25,081 nt of DNA from JAJOKI01 sp964412405 (GTDB lineage Archaea; Halobacteriota; UBA148; JAJOKI01), in assembly GCA_964412405.1 (NCBI GenBank), contig CAYPOB010000005.1, forward strand, positions 1-25,081, given 5' to 3'. Positions within the stretch are counted from its first letter, which is position 1. Every line of letters starts with the position of its first letter. Both the position numbers and the translations under genes were made by a program. The notes under the pieces are model-generated. The model was not told the DNA's origin. It was given only the letters and a program-made list of their open reading frames with translations, and ran no database searches. This document shows positions 1-6,894 of this stretch, piece by piece.

Positions 1-12
1 GTTACAACTCTC

Positions 13-29
13 GCAGTTCTTCGAACTGC
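13..29. repeat. Perfect 7-bp hairpin with TTC loop
   Basis: GCAGTTC (13-19) and GAACTGC (23-29) are perfect inverted copies around a 3-nt loop. The word TCTTCGAAC occurs twice nearby (19-27 ends inside the hairpin, 41-49 follows it). The first ten bases of the window, GTTACAACTC, recur exactly at 17340-17349. No coding sense is seen in 1-60; it lies beyond the 3' end of the deaminase gene, and the gene to its left is outside the window. Confidence 0.5.
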
Positions 30-50
30 TACATGGTGCATCTTCGAACA

Positions 51-75
51 CCTGAAACTCCTATGGAGTTGCAGG
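51..75 (-). terminator. Hairpin over the 3' end of the deaminase gene
   Basis: CCTG-A-AACTCC-TAT-GGAGTT-G-CAGG folds into a 6-bp stem plus a 4-bp stem separated by one A.G mismatch, with a 3-nt loop. It contains the stop codon of the minus-strand deaminase (61-63). Position suggests a 3'-end stabilising or terminating structure. No strong T-run follows, so termination is only an inference. Confidence 0.4.
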
Positions 76-543
76 TCCGCCACTTCTTTGAATTGGCGCA
101 TGGCACAATTCCACGTTGGCTTCTTTTAAGAACTTCTGTGCATTTATATCGGGATAATCTCCTCGATAAACAACCCTCTTGATTTTCGCATTGATGATCA
201 TCTTAGCGCAAAGTATGCACGGCTGATGTGTAGCATATATTGTCGCGTTTTTCGTACTCACGCCATGGATTGCGGCTTGTATAATAGCATTTTGTTCGGC
301 ATGAACGGCCCGACAGAGCTCGTGCCGCTCTCCTGATGGTATATTGTTTTGCTCCCTCATGCATCCAATATCCAAACAGTGTGCCATGCCATGCGGAGCC
401 CCATTATACCCTGTTGACAGGATGTGTTTATCCTTTACTATCACGGCGCCAACTTGGTGTCTCAAACACGTCGCCCTCTTTGCCACTACTGATGATATCT
501 CCATGAAATATTCGTCGACAGATTGCCTCATTTTTGCTCTCAT
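61..543 (-). CDS. dCMP deaminase family protein (ComEB-like)
   Basis: A 160-aa zinc-dependent cytidine/deoxycytidylate deaminase. Enzymes of this type convert dCMP to dUMP and feed thymidylate synthesis in the cytoplasm. The sequence shows the zinc-site motifs H81-A-E83 (ligand His and catalytic Glu) and P108-C109-x2-C112 (two ligand Cys), plus the conserved N-terminal segment with GYNGAP near 45-50 that is typical of dCMP deaminases rather than cytidine deaminases. The length is usual for the family. The start at 543 is ATG, with a second ATG four codons later; the site GGGAG is only 3 nt upstream of the first, so a leaderless or shifted start is possible. It is divergent from hisS and apparently monocistronic. 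Substrate assignment (dCMP versus another deoxynucleotide) is inferred from the family. The C-terminal tail ends in Gly-Gly-Pro-Ala-Thr-Pro and looks unstructured. Confidence 0.88.
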   Translation of the reverse strand: MRAKMRQSVDEYFMEISSVVAKRATCLRHQVGAVIVKDKHILSTGYNGAPHGMAHCLDIGCMREQNNIPSGERHELCRAVHAEQNAIIQAAIHGVSTKNATIYATHQPCILCAKMIINAKIKRVVYRGDYPDINAQKFLKEANVELCHAPIQRSGGPATP

Positions 544-629
544 ATGCTCCCTAATATATTTTTAGAAGAAGTATTAAATGATATATACATATGTATAATG
601 TATATGTTCATTAAGGATGGGTGGCAAAA
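544..629. promoter_or_regulatory. Divergent promoter region with 14-bp palindrome
   Basis: An AT-rich spacer separates the deaminase (-) from hisS (+). TATACATATGTATA at 584-597 is a perfect 14-bp palindrome, and ATATACAT / ATGTATAT flank it as a second possible pairing. TATA-like stretches face both ways: TTAAATGATATA around 574-585 toward hisS, and on the minus strand AAAAATATAT around 554-563 toward the deaminase. The palindrome lies between the two and could be an operator, or simply AT-rich promoter sequence. Confidence 0.4.
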
Positions 630-1859
630 ATGAAAATACAGAAACCGAGAGGTACACGTGATTTTTTGCCGGCAGAAATGACAAAAAGGCGCCTTATCGA
701 GAGTAAAATGCGCCACACCATAGAAAACTGGGGATATCGAGAAGTACAGACGCCTACCTTTGAGCACCTGGAACTGTTCACGATCAAATCGGGAGAGGCA
801 ATCGTAAACGAAATATATGATTTCGAGGATAAGGGAGGACGGGCGCTAGCTCTCAGACCAGAGCTGACTGCATCGATTCTGCGGATGTATGTTGATAAGC
901 TACAGATGACGCCAAAACCCCTGAAACTCTATTATTTCGGAAACTGTTTTCGATATGAACGTCCGCAAAAAGGGCGCCTTAGGGAATTCTGGCATTTCGG
1001 GGCAGAATTGATCGGCAGCGACCGTCCTGAAGCAGACGCAGAGGTCATCGCACTCGCATCCTCTGTGCTTGACGCGATCGATATTAAGGGAGATTTGCGC
1101 ATTGGACAACTAAGCGTACTCAGATCACTCGTGGGTTCACTGGATGCGGAAACACGGAGCATGGTCATGAGGTATATCGACAAGAAGCATATCCAAGGTC
1201 TTGCTGGACTTCTAGAACGGGTCGGCGCCCACGATATAAAGGAGCCCCTTCTCGATCTGATCAGTTTAAAAGGAGAGGATGCGATGGATAAGGCGCATGA
1301 GATAGTCGGCGACCTTCCGGGCCTGGGTCATCTCGAAAGTGTTTTGGACATGTTAAATGCACTTGAAATCGAGTATTCGATTGATTTTGGTATTGTGCGG
1401 GGGTTGGACTATTATATAGATACGGTCTTCGAAATCTACGCAGATAACCTTGGTGCGCAGAATCAGATATGCGGAGGAGGTGCCTATCGACTGGCACATC
1501 TGTTTGGTGGCAGGGACGTGCCATCTACTGGCTTTGCCATAGGCTTCGACAGGATCATTGAGGCGTTGGGCGTTATACGGATGCCCACTCAAAAGACGGT
1601 CGTGGTCGTATCCACCGACAAGACGATATCCGAAGCACAAAAAATTGCACAACGATTGAGGGGACACATTCCCACGAACGTAGACCTGATGGGCAGGAAT
1701 TTCACTACTCAGTTATCTTACGCCAATGCCATCGGAGCCGCCTATGCAGTCATAATCGGGCCAAAAGAATTACGAGCCGAGAAGGTTATCCTTAAAAATA
1801 TGGAGACTGCGGAGCAGGAGATGCTGACGCTGGATGAGGTTATTCAGCGCATCGCATGA
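630..1859 (+). CDS. hisS: Histidyl-tRNA synthetase
   Basis: Class II aminoacyl-tRNA synthetase that charges tRNA-His with histidine using ATP in the cytoplasm. Visible landmarks: the N-terminal QKPRGTRDFLP segment; motif 2 with FRYERPQKGR around residues 110-120; the histidine-specific RGLDYY loop around 255; motif 3 with GFAIGFDR around 300; and a C-terminal anticodon-binding domain from about 320 to the end. About 409 aa, normal for the family. I chose ATG 630 over GTG 621 (three codons longer) because GGTGG at 619-623 sits 6 nt before the ATG but overlaps the GTG. It is the first gene of a probable hisS-xseA-xseB operon; xseA begins 26 nt downstream. Confidence 0.96.
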   Translation: MKIQKPRGTRDFLPAEMTKRRLIESKMRHTIENWGYREVQTPTFEHLELFTIKSGEAIVNEIYDFEDKGGRALALRPELTASILRMYVDKLQMTPKPLKLYYFGNCFRYERPQKGRLREFWHFGAELIGSDRPEADAEVIALASSVLDAIDIKGDLRIGQLSVLRSLVGSLDAETRSMVMRYIDKKHIQGLAGLLERVGAHDIKEPLLDLISLKGEDAMDKAHEIVGDLPGLGHLESVLDMLNALEIEYSIDFGIVRGLDYYIDTVFEIYADNLGAQNQICGGGAYRLAHLFGGRDVPSTGFAIGFDRIIEALGVIRMPTQKTVVVVSTDKTISEAQKIAQRLRGHIPTNVDLMGRNFTTQLSYANAIGAAYAVIIGPKELRAEKVILKNMETAEQEMLTLDEVIQRIA

Positions 1860-1885
1860 AAAGAAAGTAATATCGAGGTTGTGAT

Positions 1886-3013
1886 ATGGAGAATATACGT
1901 ACCGTTTCTGAATTGACGGATGTTATAAAGGAGATTCTTGGATCTCACAAAGAGCTGAGAGATGTCCAAGTCCGCGGGGAAATATCAAATTTAGGAAAAC
2001 CCACCTCCGGGCATATCTATTTTACACTTAAAGATGAAAACAGCCAGATTTCCTGTGCATTCTTTAGCCACAAAAATCGACATATAACTTTCAAATTAGA
2101 GGATGGGGTGGGTGTTATCGTCAATGGCTCGGTGGAAGTTTATAAAATGCGGGGCAACTATCAAATCATCGTCGACGAAGTTCATCTGGTCGGCATCGGC
2201 GACTTATACCAAAAATTTCTAATTTTAAAAGAAAAATTAAAAAATGAGGGGCTTTTTGACCAAAAACACAAGAAACCACTGCCGGAGTTTCCAGTAACGG
2301 TTGGTGTGGTTACTTCTATTAATGGGGCCGCGCTTGCAGATATGCTGTGCATCATCGGGAATCGCTGGCCATTCATGGAGGTCATAATTTCTCCTGCCAC
2401 AGTCCAAGGAGTAACTGCTGCGCCCACAATTGTCGAAGGAATAGAAAGGCTCAATGAACTTGAGGTAGATGTTATCATAATTGGCAGGGGTGGTGGCTCT
2501 TTTGAGGATCTGTGGTGCTTCAATGAGGAAATCGTCGCCAGGGCGGTATTCTCGTCAAAGGTGCCGATAATCTCTGCCGTAGGTCACGAAACAGACTCCT
2601 CAATTTCCGATTTTGTGGCAGATGTCAGGGCATCCACCCCATCCAATGCGGCCGAAATATTGGTTCCCGATAAAGACGACATCCAACAGCGATTGAGATC
2701 AGATACAGACATGCTATTTCAAAGATTTAAACGCCTTATTCATCAAAGTTACCAAGATATAGACAACTCCGAGCTACATATGATCAATGCTATGAAGTCC
2801 ATGCTACGATTCTACACACAAGAATACGAACATATTGCGATACGACTGAACGACTTGAATCCACAATCTATTTTGAAGAGGGGCTACAGCATGGTATTAA
2901 AGGACGAAAAAGTTATAAAATCCGTTAAAAATATAGAGAAGGGAGATAGGTTGAAAACTATTATGTATGAGGGGAAGGTCGAATCCATCGTAGAGAGAAC
3001 AGAGGTTGTTTGA
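1886..3013 (+). CDS. xseA: Exodeoxyribonuclease VII large subunit
   Basis: Large subunit of exonuclease VII, which degrades single-stranded DNA from both ends to acid-soluble oligonucleotides. Residues 1-100 form the OB-fold nucleic-acid-binding domain (GEISN, SGHIYFTLKD). The nuclease domain from about 115 carries GRGGGSFEDLW near 200-210 and GHETD near 233, the family signatures. At 375 aa it is shorter than most bacterial XseA (about 400-450), the reduction being in the C-terminal helical region that binds XseB. GAGGT at 1875-1879 supports the ATG start. It is followed almost directly by xseB, so both subunits are co-encoded. Exonuclease VII is mainly a bacterial enzyme with a patchy presence in Archaea, so ancient transfer is possible; no compositional sign of recent import is evident. 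Confidence 0.95.
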   Translation: MENIRTVSELTDVIKEILGSHKELRDVQVRGEISNLGKPTSGHIYFTLKDENSQISCAFFSHKNRHITFKLEDGVGVIVNGSVEVYKMRGNYQIIVDEVHLVGIGDLYQKFLILKEKLKNEGLFDQKHKKPLPEFPVTVGVVTSINGAALADMLCIIGNRWPFMEVIISPATVQGVTAAPTIVEGIERLNELEVDVIIIGRGGGSFEDLWCFNEEIVARAVFSSKVPIISAVGHETDSSISDFVADVRASTPSNAAEILVPDKDDIQQRLRSDTDMLFQRFKRLIHQSYQDIDNSELHMINAMKSMLRFYTQEYEHIAIRLNDLNPQSILKRGYSMVLKDEKVIKSVKNIEKGDRLKTIMYEGKVESIVERTEVV

Positions 3014-3014
3014 A

Positions 3015-3227
3015 ATGAGATCATTCGAGGAAAATATCAAGGAGATAAAGGACATCATATCAAAGCTGGAATCTGGGAAATTGTCCATCGAAGAGAGCAT
3101 AAGCCTCTTTGAAGAGGGATTGAAACTATCCACGGAATGCCAGGATAGATTGAAAGAAGCGGACATGAAGGTAAAGAAAATCGTCGAGAGGGCGGGAAAA
3201 GTATTAACGGAAGAAATACAGCTATAA
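3015..3227 (+). CDS. xseB: Exodeoxyribonuclease VII small subunit
   Basis: A 70-residue, highly charged, all-helical protein with the XseB pattern: FEENIKEIKDIISKLESG, then LSIEESISLFEEGLKL. Several copies bind the XseA C-terminal helices in the holoenzyme and are needed for activity. Length is normal for the family. ATG 3015 is preferred over the in-frame TTG at 3006 because GAGGT at 3002-3006 is 8 nt upstream of the ATG and the alignment starts at MRSFEE. The ATG lies 1 nt past the xseA stop, so translation is probably coupled. Its stop codon overlaps the 3' end of the convergent acylphosphatase gene by 6 nt (3222-3227). Confidence 0.93.
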   Translation: MRSFEENIKEIKDIISKLESGKLSIEESISLFEEGLKLSTECQDRLKEADMKVKKIVERAGKVLTEEIQL

Positions 3228-3512
3228 CATCCTGACGCCAAAATTCGCGAACGCGCCTGTTGGAATGCCCATCTTGACCTTTATGTCTTGAACGTATGCA
3301 CTTGGTGGTCCTCTTCGGAGCAATGTAATCAATTCATTTACTCCGTCTTTTTCTCCTTCAACAACTACATGAACGCGACCATTCGATAGATTGCAGACAT
3401 ATCCCGTCAGGCAAAGGGCAGCTGCATGACGCACAGTGAATGCCCTGAAGCCTACCATTTGCACCCTTCCAGATATATATATCTCTGCACGCGTTTCCAT
3501 CATGATCTTCAC
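3222..3512 (-). CDS. acyP: Acylphosphatase
   Basis: A small (96 aa) ferredoxin-like-fold enzyme that hydrolyses carboxyl-phosphate anhydrides such as acetyl phosphate or 1,3-bisphosphoglycerate. The catalytic Arg23 lies in GRVQMVGFR and the catalytic Asn40 in TGYVCNL; NGRVHVVVEG follows as in the family. The usual P-loop glycine after VQ is replaced by Met19. The start used is GTG 3512, overlapping the upstream stop by 4 nt (GTGA); ATG 3503 or 3500 are alternatives that would give a more typical N-terminus. It is the last gene of the gap - TudS-like - acyP operon. Pairing with GAPDH fits an activity on 1,3-bisphosphoglycerate, but that is inference. Confidence 0.9.
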   Translation of the reverse strand: MKIMMETRAEIYISGRVQMVGFRAFTVRHAAALCLTGYVCNLSNGRVHVVVEGEKDGVNELITLLRRGPPSAYVQDIKVKMGIPTGAFANFGVRML

Positions 3513-3934
3513 ACATCCCTGAACGTGATCTTGACTCCTCTCTGCCTCAACTCCTGTTCAACTATCTCGAAGAATATGCCCTTGTCACTCACGTGCTCAT
3601 GTCTGCATGGTACTATCTTGCCCCCGTGATATCCCATACTGGTCGTCTCTGCCCCGCAGGATGGGCTCTTCGGCATTCCTATTATCTCGATCTCTGCACC
3701 TTTTTCAGCCAACAATTGAATCATGTCCGCATATGGCCTAACTAAGCGATGGCAAAATCTATGGTATTCTGGAAAGTCCAGCTGATTTTTGGTTACTTCC
3801 CAGCGATTCAGTCCAAAATAAATGGTTTCAGGACACGGCAACTGTATTACAGGCGAATCTATCTTAAATTTGACGCCCTTGCCCACTCGTACCACTGGGT
3901 TCAGCAAGCAGTGTGCAACCACCTGTATTCTCAT
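3509..3934 (-). CDS. TudS-related putative desulfidase (DUF523-like)
   Basis: A 141-aa protein resembling the CD3072-type branch of the TudS/DUF523 family. TudS proteins are [4Fe-4S] enzymes that remove sulfur from thiolated substrates such as 2-thiouracil. Three cysteines sit where the family places its cluster ligands: C9 in AHCLLN, C34 in LPCPE and C93 in SPSCG. No signal peptide or membrane segment is seen. It overlaps gap by ATGA (3931-3934) and acyP by GTGA, so all three are probably translated as a coupled unit. The substrate in this organism is unknown, and the link to glycolysis genes is not explained by the known chemistry. The family assignment comes from memory of the motif pattern. 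Confidence 0.72.
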   Translation of the reverse strand: MRIQVVAHCLLNPVVRVGKGVKFKIDSPVIQLPCPETIYFGLNRWEVTKNQLDFPEYHRFCHRLVRPYADMIQLLAEKGAEIEIIGMPKSPSCGAETTSMGYHGGKIVPCRHEHVSDKGIFFEIVEQELRQRGVKITFRDV

Positions 3935-4944
3935 CCGAGACCCATCGCCTTATTAGTCTTCTGCATTGATTTCTCTGCACTCTTTTCCAGATTCATCATC
4001 GCACGAATCGCATCCACATTTTCCAGTATTACGGTCGACTCCTGGTGGATTGCCTGGAAGAAATATAGCTCCCCTCCTTCCACATCAATGGAATCCTCCC
4101 AGATGCAGTTCTCCCATATATCATATCTGGGCCTGCCCATATCTCTCCCCATCTCGATGATGGAAGCGGTCGAGGTCAACCCATCTGCCGCGCTTACGAA
4201 TCGAATTCTCGGCCCCTTCTGCAACGCCGCCTTTATGTCGTCCACTCCTGGAACGCTGTCGAACGCGATATTCAACGTATGCAAATGCATCAACGTCGTG
4301 GAGACTTTGATCGCCATCGTCGTGATGTCGATTTCGGGTAGCACGGTTTTAACATCTGGTCCGTGATGAGATGGCAGTTTTACAGGGTCTGGCACGATTG
4401 CGTTGATCGGTCCTTTCTTGATATCTCCAGGGTCTGCAGCACGTCGAACCAGGACTGCTCGCACCTTCTTTACGCCGAACGCTTCATTCAGAGGATGAAT
4501 GACCCTACAGAGGCCGGTGGTGTTGCACGAAACTACCCTGACGAAATCCAGCCCGATGGCGCCTTCATAATTGCACTCGGCATTGAATGAAAATCCTGCA
4601 ACATCGTGCTTCTCCCCTCCTTCGAAAATCGCCTTGACGCCAGCTTTTTCGTACATGGATTTGTTCCTATCGCCAATTCCCTCTGGCGTACAATCGACGA
4701 TGATGTCCGCTTTCTCCAACAGATTGTGTATCGTACCGGTGATATCAATTCCTGCTTTTTTAAAATCGTCCTGCTTTTCAGGAAGTGCTGCATATAGGTC
4801 ATATCCCTTTTCGACCGCGTGCCCTGCCTCGAAATCCGGGTGGCGCTTGGTAACGCCGACTACCTCCATATCATCTTGCACGCTCACAACATCTGCTACC
4901 CTTTTGCCAATCGTTCCATATCCGTTTATCGCCACTTTAATCAT
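3931..4944 (-). CDS. gap: Glyceraldehyde-3-phosphate dehydrogenase, archaeal type II
   Basis: A 337-aa NAD(P)-dependent enzyme interconverting glyceraldehyde 3-phosphate and 1,3-bisphosphoglycerate, probably in the gluconeogenic direction in many archaea. The Rossmann motif GYGTIGKR is at 8-15, and the catalytic cysteine is C140 in SCNTTGL. The overall pattern (PEGIGDRNK, FEGGEKHDVAGFSFNAECNY) is the archaeal class II form, not the bacterial class I. Length is typical. GAGG about 9 nt upstream on the minus strand supports ATG 4944; a TATA-like TTTATTATTTTAAG lies around 4982-4995. It is the first gene of the operon with the TudS-like gene and acylphosphatase. Confidence 0.96.
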   Translation of the reverse strand: MIKVAINGYGTIGKRVADVVSVQDDMEVVGVTKRHPDFEAGHAVEKGYDLYAALPEKQDDFKKAGIDITGTIHNLLEKADIIVDCTPEGIGDRNKSMYEKAGVKAIFEGGEKHDVAGFSFNAECNYEGAIGLDFVRVVSCNTTGLCRVIHPLNEAFGVKKVRAVLVRRAADPGDIKKGPINAIVPDPVKLPSHHGPDVKTVLPEIDITTMAIKVSTTLMHLHTLNIAFDSVPGVDDIKAALQKGPRIRFVSAADGLTSTASIIEMGRDMGRPRYDIWENCIWEDSIDVEGGELYFFQAIHQESTVILENVDAIRAMMNLEKSAEKSMQKTNKAMGLG

Positions 4945-5017
4945 TTACATCCCTCAACAGGTTATCATAGGTTTCTCATTCTTAAAATAATAAACATTCT
5001 TCTCCATAAACCCATCG

Positions 5018-5179
5018 ATGTCATATGGCAAAATCCACGACAAAAACTGGACCAAATATATGTTACACAAAATTCAGCTCAGTGACATATTGGATTTATT
5101 TCTTGCAGTATCTGTCGCAATCGTTATCGATTTGGAAAATTATGAAAGATTAAACAAAGATTATATCGTTAAGCCATAA
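5018..5179 (+). CDS. Possible small ORF, 53 aa, unknown
   Basis: An open frame from ATG 5018 to TAA 5177-5179 with a plausible amino-acid mix: a polar, aromatic N-terminal third (YGKIHDKNW), then a hydrophobic stretch (DILDLFLAVSVAIVIDL) and a charged tail. No ribosome binding site is visible and the frame is closed a few codons upstream of the ATG, so it could be a remnant of a decayed gene or chance. I do not recognise it. Confidence 0.18.
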   Translation: MSYGKIHDKNWTKYMLHKIQLSDILDLFLAVSVAIVIDLENYERLNKDYIVKP

Positions 5180-5189
5180 TTTAGCAACC

Positions 5190-5199
5190 TTTTTAAGTA
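5190..5199 (+). promoter_or_regulatory. TATA-like promoter element
   Basis: TTTTTAAGTA preceded by AACC (BRE-like) matches the archaeal BRE/TATA pattern. A start of transcription about 25 nt downstream (near 5220) would leave a short leader to the 23-aa frame at 5244 and a roughly 175-nt leader to the A24 peptidase start at 5397. Confidence 0.4.
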
Positions 5200-5243
5200 T
5201 TGTATGGGATATTATCAATCTATATTGGGTGGTTGGCAATATA

Positions 5244-5315
5244 ATGGGTATATTTGTGGACATGGGCATTCAGGAAAAGTACGATGTCGAATTTAAAGAA
5301 GCAATAAAATCATAA
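5244..5315 (+). CDS. Possible 23-aa leader peptide ORF
   Basis: ATG 5244 to TAA 5313-5315 encodes 23 residues beginning MGIFVDMG. Unlike the neighbouring small frame, it has a ribosome-binding-site-like GGGTGGTT at 5227-5234, 9 nt upstream, and lies just after a TATA-like element. It could be a genuine micro-protein, a leader peptide for the peptidase downstream (a hairpin lies between them), or the truncated 5' end of a lost gene. No homologue is recognised. Confidence 0.25.
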   Translation: MGIFVDMGIQEKYDVEFKEAIKS

Positions 5316-5348
5316 ATGAATGAGAGACGCGTATCTGGTGTACATCCA

Positions 5349-5367
5349 AAGACGACGTAGTCGTCTT
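5349..5367 (+). repeat. Perfect 8-bp hairpin with GTA loop
   Basis: AAGACGAC (5349-5356) and GTCGTCTT (5360-5367) form a perfect stem around a GTA loop, 30 nt upstream of the A24 peptidase start. There is no following T-run beyond CTT. It could be a regulatory hairpin in the 5' leader, or a protein-binding inverted repeat. Confidence 0.55.
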
Positions 5368-5396
5368 CTTAACTTCGAAACCAATGGAGAATTTTA

Positions 5397-6155
5397 GTGA
5401 GCGGAATGTTGGATATCGGCGTGATGAGAATACTCGTGTGCATTCCATTTCTGCTTTATGCTTGCCATTCTGATCTAAAGAATAGGCGCGTCTCAAATCA
5501 AGTATGGCTTCCGCTGATTGGAATCGGAGTGGTTTTAGCACTTCTCGATTTCATCGATCGCGATTTCATCTCTTTTCTCAAATTTGGGCTTTCTGTGATG
5601 CTGATTTCTACATTCGTATATCTACTTTTTAAGATGGGTGCATTTGGCGGAGCGGATGCCAAGGCCATCATCTCGCTCTCAATAGTGGTTCCGACGTTCC
5701 ATTCCATCGGGTTGTTTGGACATTCGATTCCCTTGGCTGGCATTCCGCCACTTAATCTGTTTGCGTTCAGCACTTTCGGAAACGCCCTCATACTGACGAG
5801 CATAGTTCCGCTCTCTATATTCATCTACAATTTGGTCCACTTGAGTCGAGATGAATTGCTGGAAAAGCCAGCATACCCATTCCTGGGATATAAATCCAAG
5901 ATATCAGAATTGAAAAACCAACGACATGTCAGGCTGATGGAAAATTACGTCGAACAGGGAAAATTCAGTCGCAGAGGTATCGGGATAGACGAGGAGGTCG
6001 TGGAAACTCTCCAGCGATTGGTAAAGAAGGGCAAAATACCGGAAAAGGTATGGATAACGCCAAGCCTACCCTTCATGATTCCGTTGACATTAGGATTTAT
6101 AACGGCAGTACTCTACGGGGACCTCATCTATCTGATCATTATGCGTATCCTCTGA
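5397..6155 (+). CDS. Archaeal type IV prepilin/preflagellin peptidase (A24 family)
   Basis: A 252-aa integral-membrane aspartyl protease that cleaves class III signal peptides from archaeal pilins or archaellins in the cytoplasmic membrane. Catalytic aspartates are D26 (in SDLKNR, after the first membrane helix) and D87 in the GxGD-like motif FGGADAK. Further membrane helices lie at about 37-50, 60-78, 88-110 and 120-140. The region from about 150 to 225 is a soluble, charged insert, and a final helix ends at the C-terminus; this matches the archaeal A24 C-terminal domain (Arc_PepC), which occurs in methanogen-type EppA/FlaK relatives. GTG 5397 is favoured because GGAG at 5386-5389 is 7 nt upstream; ATG 5406 and 5424 are alternatives. 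No pilin gene is seen in the window, so its substrate is unassigned. Its stop is 10 nt from the stop of the convergent lipoprotein gene. Confidence 0.88.
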   Translation: MSGMLDIGVMRILVCIPFLLYACHSDLKNRRVSNQVWLPLIGIGVVLALLDFIDRDFISFLKFGLSVMLISTFVYLLFKMGAFGGADAKAIISLSIVVPTFHSIGLFGHSIPLAGIPPLNLFAFSTFGNALILTSIVPLSIFIYNLVHLSRDELLEKPAYPFLGYKSKISELKNQRHVRLMENYVEQGKFSRRGIGIDEEVVETLQRLVKKGKIPEKVWITPSLPFMIPLTLGFITAVLYGDLIYLIIMRIL

Positions 6156-6165
6156 AGAAATATTA

Positions 6166-6819
6166 CTATGCAACACTCTGAATCAGTGTGATAACTTCTT
6201 TAAACTCTGCCTCGCCATCTATTTCGACGAGAGGAATATCCCAAAAGGTCACATCCTCCAATGGAACGACCGCCCCGGCCACAATAGTAGATTCTCCATC
6301 ATCCCATATGGCCAAGATTCCCCTTATCTTCACAGAGCCGCCATAATAATGGACTGTGCCCTCGTATATTTTGACATGTGCAACATATCCTGCATCGATT
6401 TGAATCGTTTTGACCTCAGTTCGATGCACATCAGGGGCGTGCTCCTTTATGGACTCTAGGAATTGGCCCCCCACCGCATCAAGAACCATATCGGACGGCG
6501 GAACAATATCGAGGGGAAATACCACTCGCAAGGTCATCATATAAGACGGCATATCCACCAATCCGGCCGTATGGCGCTCCATCCTATCCCGTAGCTCCGC
6601 ATCCTCATAAGTCAGCATCGTAGTGTTTATCCCAAACGTGAGAAAAGTTATATTTACTATTTCCATGGTCTGTTTCTCTACACCACCTACTTGAACCCAT
6701 CCAGCCCTTGCAAGTGCGCCCTCATCCACTCTGGCGGCGTCCGCCTCTTTAGGTTCGATGCACCCTGCAGCAGTTGTGACGATCGCCAAAATAACCAGGG
6801 CCACCAGTAATTTCTTCAT
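6166..6819 (-). CDS. Predicted secreted lipoprotein, function unknown
   Basis: A 217-aa protein with an N-terminal signal: MKK, a hydrophobic core, and a lipobox ending TAAGC with C20 as the probable lipidation site, so it should be anchored on the outside of the cytoplasmic membrane. The rest is soluble, about 195 residues of alternating beta-type segments and acidic stretches. I do not recognise a catalytic motif. It resembles archaeal lipoproteins of uncharacterised DUF families (possibly DUF6517), but this is not firm. The ribosome binding site is strong (GGAGGAGGAT about 8 nt before ATG on the minus strand). It is divergent from the M24 peptidase at 6895 and convergent with the A24 peptidase. 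Confidence 0.8.
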   Translation of the reverse strand: MKKLLVALVILAIVTTAAGCIEPKEADAARVDEGALARAGWVQVGGVEKQTMEIVNITFLTFGINTTMLTYEDAELRDRMERHTAGLVDMPSYMMTLRVVFPLDIVPPSDMVLDAVGGQFLESIKEHAPDVHRTEVKTIQIDAGYVAHVKIYEGTVHYYGGSVKIRGILAIWDDGESTIVAGAVVPLEDVTFWDIPLVEIDGEAEFKEVITLIQSVA

Positions 6820-6894
6820 AATATATTATCCTCCTCCACGAGCACATTAAACTTTTGCTAAACTTTCATAAGACACTATGTACATTAAGCTTGA

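Larger units (their letters stand above)
4945..5396. other. Intergenic region, mostly non-coding
   Basis: This AT-rich gap between divergent gap (-) and the A24 peptidase (+) holds the gap promoter at its left edge, two weak small ORFs on the plus strand (5018-5179 and 5244-5315), a TATA-like element at 5190-5199, a perfect hairpin at 5349-5367 and the ribosome binding site GGAG at 5386-5389. No RNA gene or mobile element is recognisable. Confidence 0.6.

Noticed and set aside
3749..4366. 205-codon plus-strand open frame
   Set aside because: It lies antisense to gap and the TudS-like gene, both of which have clear family motifs; the composition is that of a shadow frame and no ribosome binding site fits.
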